10,631 nucleotides of DNA, from contig JAUNJW010000048.1 in assembly GCA_030533035.1 (NCBI GenBank), positions 1 through 10,631 on the forward strand, in the 5' to 3' direction. Below, piece by piece: positions 6,695-10,631 of the stretch; within the stretch, counting starts at the first letter, position 1; each line of letters begins with the position of its first letter. The notes below the pieces were generated by a model. That model did no database searches. It was not told the DNA's origin and saw only the letters and a list, made by a program, of their open reading frames with translations. The DNA is from Erysipelotrichaceae bacterium (GTDB lineage Bacteria > Bacillota_I > Bacilli_A > Erysipelotrichales > Erysipelotrichaceae). A program made the position numbers and the translations under genes.

Positions 6695-7558
6695 TTATTC
6701 AGCTTCTTCGGCTGCCGGAGCTTCCTCAGCTGCAGGAGTCTCTTCTGTCTCGCCGTTTGTTCTCCACATTTCAGAGTAGCTCATGAATGTGATTTCATCG
6801 GCGTTCAGCTTAGCCTGATTTCTCTGTCTCTTGACATTGCCTTCATGGACTGAGTTGAGAATGTTCTTGTTGACCATGTACTGGACATAAAGAACTTTTT
6901 TCATCAGGAACCAGTTGACTACATATTCATAGATCTGGTCAGCCCTGTCTTCCAGGGATGCCAGGATTGCAGGTGCGTCTGCCTTCAGCTGGGCAGCAGC
7001 ACTGACAGCTGCGCTCTTGAGTTCATCATAGTTCCGGAAGTAACGGCCGTCGATGCCTCTCTGGATGGCGCCGGCACGCTGTGTGAACAGGGAAGCGAAT
7101 GTCTTTGTGATGGCTTCTGCCTGATCGGAACAGATGGCGACGATTTCGTTCTTGCAGTCAATGAATTCACTGCCCGGCTCGGTCATGCAGTAGTACAGAC
7201 CCTTGGCCTTGATGAAACCGTACTGTGTATAAGGAACTGCGAGCAGAGCTCTGTCCTGACCTTCTTTTGTCAGGTAGAGAATGTAAGGGTAGATCAGCGG
7301 TTTGCCGCTGAGCTTGAATACATCCTTGTAGCGGATAATCTGGTTGCTGATGGCATCGTTGTTGATCTCGCTCCTGAGACCCACACAGATCCTGGTATCA
7401 GTTTCCGCAGCCTGTATCTCAGTGAATGCTTCCCTGAGGACAGGGTCAAGGTCGACATCCTCCATGTTCAGGTAGTCTTCCAGATAACCGTTGAATGTGC
7501 AGTCTTCACCGCTGTGACGGACGTCAAGCTTGGACTCGAGAATTGCTGTGATTGCCAT
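6695..7558 (-). CDS. Unrecognised soluble protein with Ala/Pro/Glu-rich tail
   Basis: 287 aa from the ATG at 7558. A TTG at 7582 would extend the frame, but those codons encode the ribosome site itself (GGAGGG, 9 nt before the ATG), so the shorter start is preferred. I do not recognise the family. There is no signal peptide or clear membrane segment. The N-terminal half looks mixed alpha/beta (about 75-145, with the strand-like stretch YPYILYLTKE followed by LLAVPYTQYGF and GLYYCMTEP); from about 145 it is mostly helical, with an aromatic-rich helix near 208-230 (VVNWFLMKKVLYVQYMV) and a basic stretch (NVKRQRNQAK). The tail (about 270-287) is acidic, with the six-residue unit APAAEE in tandem, probably a disordered extension. 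It is a single-gene unit with its own promoter and strong terminator, beside but not joined to the xpaC operon. The gene is certain from codons, ribosome site, promoter and terminator; its function is unknown. Confidence 0.85.
   Translation of the reverse strand: MAITAILESKLDVRHSGEDCTFNGYLEDYLNMEDVDLDPVLREAFTEIQAAETDTRICVGLRSEINNDAISNQIIRYKDVFKLSGKPLIYPYILYLTKEGQDRALLAVPYTQYGFIKAKGLYYCMTEPGSEFIDCKNEIVAICSDQAEAITKTFASLFTQRAGAIQRGIDGRYFRNYDELKSAAVSAAAQLKADAPAILASLEDRADQIYEYVVNWFLMKKVLYVQYMVNKNILNSVHEGNVKRQRNQAKLNADEITFMSYSEMWRTNGETEETPAAEEAPAAEEAE
6701..6738 (-). repeat. Short tandem repeat encoding an acidic tail
   Basis: Two imperfect 18-base copies encode APAAEE-type units at the C-terminus of the unrecognised protein. 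The copies differ mostly at third codon positions, so the peptide and not the DNA appears to be conserved. Confidence 0.5.
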
Positions 7559-7567
7559 GTAAAAAAT

Positions 7568-7573
7568 CCCTCC
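7568..7573 (-). promoter_or_regulatory. Ribosome binding site that sets the start at 7558
   Basis: The minus strand reads GGAGGG, 9 nt before the ATG. It lies inside the in-frame TTG extension, which argues against the longer start. Confidence 0.75.
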
Positions 7574-7575
7574 GT

Positions 7576-7598
7576 GAATCAATCGTGATTCAGAATCA
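7576..7598. promoter_or_regulatory. Overlapping inverted repeats in the 5' leader
   Basis: The leader of the unknown gene carries TGATTC/GAATCA three times. On the minus strand, TGATTC-T-GAATCA (13-bp palindrome, 7598-7586) is followed by CGAT and another TGATTC (7581-7576). The middle copy can pair with either neighbour, and the promoter-distal stem ends 2 bases before the GGAGGG ribosome site. It could be an operator or a small RNA switch; neither is shown. Confidence 0.35.
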
Positions 7599-7611
7599 GT
7601 AAATCTATTAC

Positions 7612-7640
7612 ATTATATGCATGTTCATATAAAAATCCAA
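7612..7640 (-). promoter_or_regulatory. Promoter of the unknown 287-aa gene
   Basis: On the minus strand TTGGAT (-35, 7640-7635) and TATAAT (-10, 7617-7612) are 17 bases apart. The start would be near 7605, with a leader of about 47 nt. The upstream DNA to about 7720 is very AT-rich and could act as an UP element. This is the only promoter in the window with both hexamers well placed. Confidence 0.7.
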
Positions 7641-7789
7641 CAAAAATCAACAGTCATTTTGTTTCCTTATTTGTCAATTATTTAAAGCATACTTTTTCAT
7701 ATGTGAATATTTCAATTAACCGAAAGCCCTTTAATTTAGGGCATTTTTCAACTATCTCCAATCTTTTTCATGCCTGCATGTTTTCGGGC
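7641..7789. other. AT-rich intergenic stretch with one hairpin
   Basis: This is the rest of the 306-base gap between the esterase and the unknown gene. It has no plausible gene. It holds a perfect TTGACA hexamer on the minus strand (7672-7677) with no -10 at the right distance, and a small GCCCT/AGGGC hairpin (7726-7742) followed on the plus strand by ATTTTT, which resembles a weak plus-strand terminator. A 12-base CATGCCTGCATG at 7769-7780 recurs at 7804-7815 inside the terminator. Confidence 0.5.
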
Positions 7790-7834
7790 AAAAAGAAAGC
7801 CTCCATGCCTGCATGAGCAGACGACGGAGGCCTT
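7790..7834 (-). terminator. Terminator of the peptidase-esterase operon, possibly bidirectional
   Basis: On the minus strand AAGGCCTCC and GGAGGCTTT form a 9-bp stem with one G-U pair. A nested CTGC-TCAT-GCAG hairpin sits inside it, and a T-rich run (TTTCTTTTT) follows. On the plus strand the same stem is followed by TTGTTTTTT, so it may work in both directions. It lies about 30 bases after the esterase stop. Confidence 0.8.
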
Positions 7835-7864
7835 GTTTTTTCTCGTGTGTGCAAAGAGGGGTTT

Positions 7865-8467
7865 TCAGAGGTTTTCCAGCACCCATTCAATGCCTGCCAG
7901 AAGCCTTCCCTGAGGGTCGCTGAAATGATTGCCGGGATTCATCACAAAGGTGCATCTGGCATAGGAACGGATCAGTCCATACACCCGGTTTGTTTTCTCT
8001 TCAACCGAAGCCATCAGCGGATTCCGTGCCTTTTTCTCCTGGTCGCCCAGGGAAAGATAAACGGTGCCGCAATGCACAGGATGGCTTTCAAGCCATTGCG
8101 CAAAATCCGGATACCAGAGAGAACCGGAAGCACTGACACATCCGTCAAAGCATTCCAGCTGCGCAGCCGCGTACAGGGCGAACAGTCCGGCCAGGGAGTA
8201 GCCGGCAATGACTGTTTTTTCGAACTGACCCGGATGGCTTTCGAGCCATTCACGGATCAGTGCAATCGTTTTGTCCGCGCCGCCGCCGAAGTCTTCTCCT
8301 TTACGGAAGACACGGGCAGCCGGCCAGGGGGAAAGATCATTGTTCCAGTCGGGATTTCTGATCATCAGGATTGAAACGCCTGTTTTTTCCTGAAGGACTT
8401 CCGGGGCGTCCTCATCGCAGAGAATCACCAGGCGGCTGTCCCCGGGGATAAATTCGAGATTGATCAT
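7865..8467 (-). CDS. Alpha/beta-hydrolase esterase
   Basis: 200 aa, compact for the fold, with no signal peptide. The nucleophile motif is GYSLAG (89-94, Ser91). The catalytic His is probably H181 in NPGNHF, and the acid is D142 or E144 in SLGDQE. The segment NPDWNNDLSPW (38-48) with GEDFGGGAD (57-65) resembles the serine-esterase group related to Fes/IroE and esterase D; the natural substrate cannot be read from sequence. Its ATG overlaps the TGA of the peptidase gene (ATGA), and no good ribosome site precedes it, so it is probably translated by ribosomes finishing the peptidase. Esterase fold is confident; substrate and any link to peptide turnover are unknown. Confidence 0.85.
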   Translation of the reverse strand: MINLEFIPGDSRLVILCDEDAPEVLQEKTGVSILMIRNPDWNNDLSPWPAARVFRKGEDFGGGADKTIALIREWLESHPGQFEKTVIAGYSLAGLFALYAAAQLECFDGCVSASGSLWYPDFAQWLESHPVHCGTVYLSLGDQEKKARNPLMASVEEKTNRVYGLIRSYARCTFVMNPGNHFSDPQGRLLAGIEWVLENL

Positions 8468-10631
8468 AAGTCTGTCAGTTCTGTGAGATTTTCAGAAGCG
8501 CAGGCGTCGATTGTTTCGCGGCTGCCGACAATGCACACCGGCGCGTTTTCCATCGCCTTTGTGACAATCGGAGCCAGCGCTTTGAGATCCTCTTTTGTCA
8601 TTGTGAGGATTTTCTTTCTGGCTTTGCAGCGGCTTTCATATGTAATGCCGCGGAAGTATCTTGTGTCCTCAATCCGGATCGCGGCGGAAGGAGACAGCAG
8701 CGGTTCGGTGGAGGCGATGGCGCCGATGATCATCTGTGACAGGTCAATCTGGTCTGCCTGTTCAACATATTCTCCGGCAGAACGGTACGCTTCAAGCGCG
8801 TTGAGAGGATCGGGGTCGCGGTAGGAATACGCCGACAGGGTTGCGTTGGCATTGACCGAGAAGCCGGTTCCGTACGCGCCGCCCCTGACTCTGACGGCAG
8901 ACCAGAGGTAGTCATATGTCATCAGATGGGAGAGCACAAGCATATGCGGGTTATAATCCGAATCCACGGAATGCAGGTTGATTCCGATGGCGCTGTAGGA
9001 AACAGCGGCCGGGATCACAATGGATTCGCTGACGGGCTCCTCAATCGGATAATGGACCTTTGCCCTTACGGCGTCGATCTGGTTCAGTCTTTCAATCAGA
9101 CTGGTGATTACTTCTTCCTGGTCTCCGGTGACGGAAACGGTCAGGCGGTCAGGCGTGAAGAGAATTTCCGAGAACAGTTCGCACTCGTTGAGGAATTCCC
9201 CGCACTTTTCATCAAAGTGTTCTTCCAGGTCTTTTTCATATGCGGCTGATGTGTAGCCGCCGGCATATTCGCGGAACACACCTTCCGCGGAACAATGGAC
9301 GCCGATTCTGCGCATGGCGACGGAATGGCCGTTCATGATCATTGTCTGCCGGAAGCTTTCGTTGTCCTGTCTGATAATCGTCAGGATCTTTTCCCTGTCA
9401 AAGACAGTTTCCTGCAGGATTTCAAGGATCAGGTCAGCCGCTTTGTGCACATTCTGTTTCAGTACCGAACAGGAAACGCCGAGTACAGGAATGCAGCTGA
9501 GATTGTCATGCGACGGTGAGTGGGCGTCCAGGGAGAAACTCAGGGCGCCAAGATCACGGCGCACCGCTTCCTGCAGGTCATCCACTGTTTTGTTCTTTGT
9601 GGGCAGCGAACCAAGCAGGCCGCCATAGATCCCCAGGGCCGGCAGATGTTCTTTCGTGACGCCGCCGAGGTTGAAATACAGGTTGAGATAGACGATGCCG
9701 CTGGCCTCCGCCGGATAGACGCGCACCGGCACACCGCGCACGGTGATTTCCTGTGCTTCCGGTCCGGCTGCGGACAGTTCGGAAAGATCGCTCAGGGACA
9801 GTCTTGGCAGTGAAGCGATCGCTTCCGGTGTATCCGGCGTCTGCTGCCATTCATCCAGTTTCGCGTTGAGCGCAATATAATCTTTGAGTCTGTCACCCCA
9901 TGACTCTTTGGCCGCGTGCAGGCGGGCCTTTTCTTTTTCCGCCTTTTCAGCCAGCAGTGTTTCCGAAGGAACGGCAATAATGCGGGCCAGGTGTTCTTCA
10001 TCAAGAATGAATTCTTTCAGGAGCTCTTCAAAGAATCCTTCCTCGGTTTTGCCGCGGAGTTCTTCAAAGATGCCGCCGATTGTCAGGTTCATTGCCGGAT
10101 CGCCGCCGTAAAGCCATGTGTCCATAGCTCTCTGGCCATACATGAGGCCGGCCGGTTCGTGGCGTTCCTTATAGCGGAATTCCATCATGTTGAGAGAAGC
10201 CGTCAGCTGTTCGCGGCTGATGCCTTCTTCAATGATTTCATTGACAGCCTGGCGCAGAACTTCCCTGACCTCGTCATACTTATCTTCATCGGTGTTGCGG
10301 ATTGTCAGGATCGCCCATGGCTGCTGGATGCCGTCGAACAGATCCAGTTCGACATCTTCCGCCAGGCCTCTGTCGATGATGGCTTTCTTCAGCTTTGAGT
10401 CGTTGTTGCCGACAAGCACGCTGGTCAGAGCGGCCCAGCCGATGTTCTTCAGCGGGTTGTCAAAGGAAGAAACAATCTTCGCGAAAGCGAACTGTGTCCT
10501 GTGTTCTGTCTCATCACCAGGGGTGATCTCATATTCATAGCGATGCAGACTGCCTTTGACTACGTCCTGCATCGGAATGTCAAAGCAGAAGTCTTCCTTT
10601 TCATACTGTGAGAAATACTCTTTGTCGATGA
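8464..10631 (-). CDS. M16C family zinc metallopeptidase (PreP/insulinase type), 5'-truncated
   Basis: About 721 C-terminal residues are visible; the frame is open to the right edge, so the start and the HxxEH zinc motif are outside (full members are near 970 aa). The internal ATG at 10572 is not the start. Counting from it, residues 1-200 complete the N-terminal half. About 200-265 is the helical linker of M16C-associated proteins, ending in DTPEAIASLPRLSLSDL. From about 275 the C-terminal half repeats the peptidase fold (YLNLYFNLGG, 295-304). The substrate-contact motif RVRGGAYG (561-568) and SYRDPDP (583-589) are kept. The family degrades unfolded peptides inside a closing chamber; no export signal can be judged here. 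The stop overlaps the esterase start (ATGA), making one operon. Confidence 0.92.
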   Translation of the reverse strand, partial: IDKEYFSQYEKEDFCFDIPMQDVVKGSLHRYEYEITPGDETEHRTQFAFAKIVSSFDNPLKNIGWAALTSVLVGNNDSKLKKAIIDRGLAEDVELDLFDGIQQPWAILTIRNTDEDKYDEVREVLRQAVNEIIEEGISREQLTASLNMMEFRYKERHEPAGLMYGQRAMDTWLYGGDPAMNLTIGGIFEELRGKTEEGFFEELLKEFILDEEHLARIIAVPSETLLAEKAEKEKARLHAAKESWGDRLKDYIALNAKLDEWQQTPDTPEAIASLPRLSLSDLSELSAAGPEAQEITVRGVPVRVYPAEASGIVYLNLYFNLGGVTKEHLPALGIYGGLLGSLPTKNKTVDDLQEAVRRDLGALSFSLDAHSPSHDNLSCIPVLGVSCSVLKQNVHKAADLILEILQETVFDREKILTIIRQDNESFRQTMIMNGHSVAMRRIGVHCSAEGVFREYAGGYTSAAYEKDLEEHFDEKCGEFLNECELFSEILFTPDRLTVSVTGDQEEVITSLIERLNQIDAVRAKVHYPIEEPVSESIVIPAAVSYSAIGINLHSVDSDYNPHMLVLSHLMTYDYLWSAVRVRGGAYGTGFSVNANATLSAYSYRDPDPLNALEAYRSAGEYVEQADQIDLSQMIIGAIASTEPLLSPSAAIRIEDTRYFRGITYESRCKARKKILTMTKEDLKALAPIVTKAMENAPVCIVGSRETIDACASENLTELTDL

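Noticed and set aside
7559..7582. TTG-started extension of the unknown protein
   Set aside because: Its codons contain the GGAGGG ribosome site of the ATG at 7558.
7672..7677. Perfect TTGACA -35 hexamer on the minus strand
   Set aside because: No acceptable -10 lies 16-18 bases downstream; the promoter at 7612-7640 explains the gene.
10570..10572. ATG at 10572 as the start of the M16 peptidase
   Set aside because: The frame continues to the window edge and the family needs an N-terminal catalytic region with HxxEH, so the gene starts outside the window.

Overview
All recognisable genes in this window lie on the minus strand, so transcription runs from high to low coordinates. Good Shine-Dalgarno boxes, TATAAT-type promoters (three with an extended -10), U-tract terminators and the families present (XpaC, TelA, CbbX/SpoVK-type AAA+, M16C peptidase) suggest a bacterium of the Bacillota. 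GC is near 50% in genes and low between them. An Erysipelotrichia- or Clostridia-like host is a guess only. There is no mobile element, CRISPR array, tRNA or rRNA.

Right part (10631 to 7790): the 5'-truncated end of an M16C (PreP/insulinase-type) zinc peptidase gene is followed by a small alpha/beta-hydrolase esterase gene. The two overlap by ATGA, and a possibly bidirectional terminator follows. About 300 bases of AT-rich intergenic DNA come next, with a clear promoter and a leader holding overlapping inverted repeats.

Middle (7558 to 6658): one single-gene unit encodes an unrecognised 287-aa soluble protein with an Ala/Pro/Glu tail and its own terminator.

Left part (6550 to 46) is the most interesting region. 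It holds an xpaC-like membrane protein gene, translationally coupled to a 720-aa double-AAA+ protein with a terminator behind it. A membrane-anchored 5'-nucleotidase/UshA-like protein follows that has lost most of its metal-binding residues, and then telA. XpaC and TelA are neighbours elsewhere in Bacillota (xpaC-yaaN in Bacillus subtilis). The AAA+ protein, with a degenerate ClpB-like first module and an intact CbbX-like second module, and the apparently dead ectophosphatase are the unusual additions. One reading is a membrane-linked stress module with an extracellular sensor, a membrane XpaC protein, a cytosolic AAA+ remodeller and TelA; this is inference from order and domains.

At the left edge a plus-strand terminator (9-33) faces the telA terminator. 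This suggests a convergent plus-strand gene ends just outside the window.
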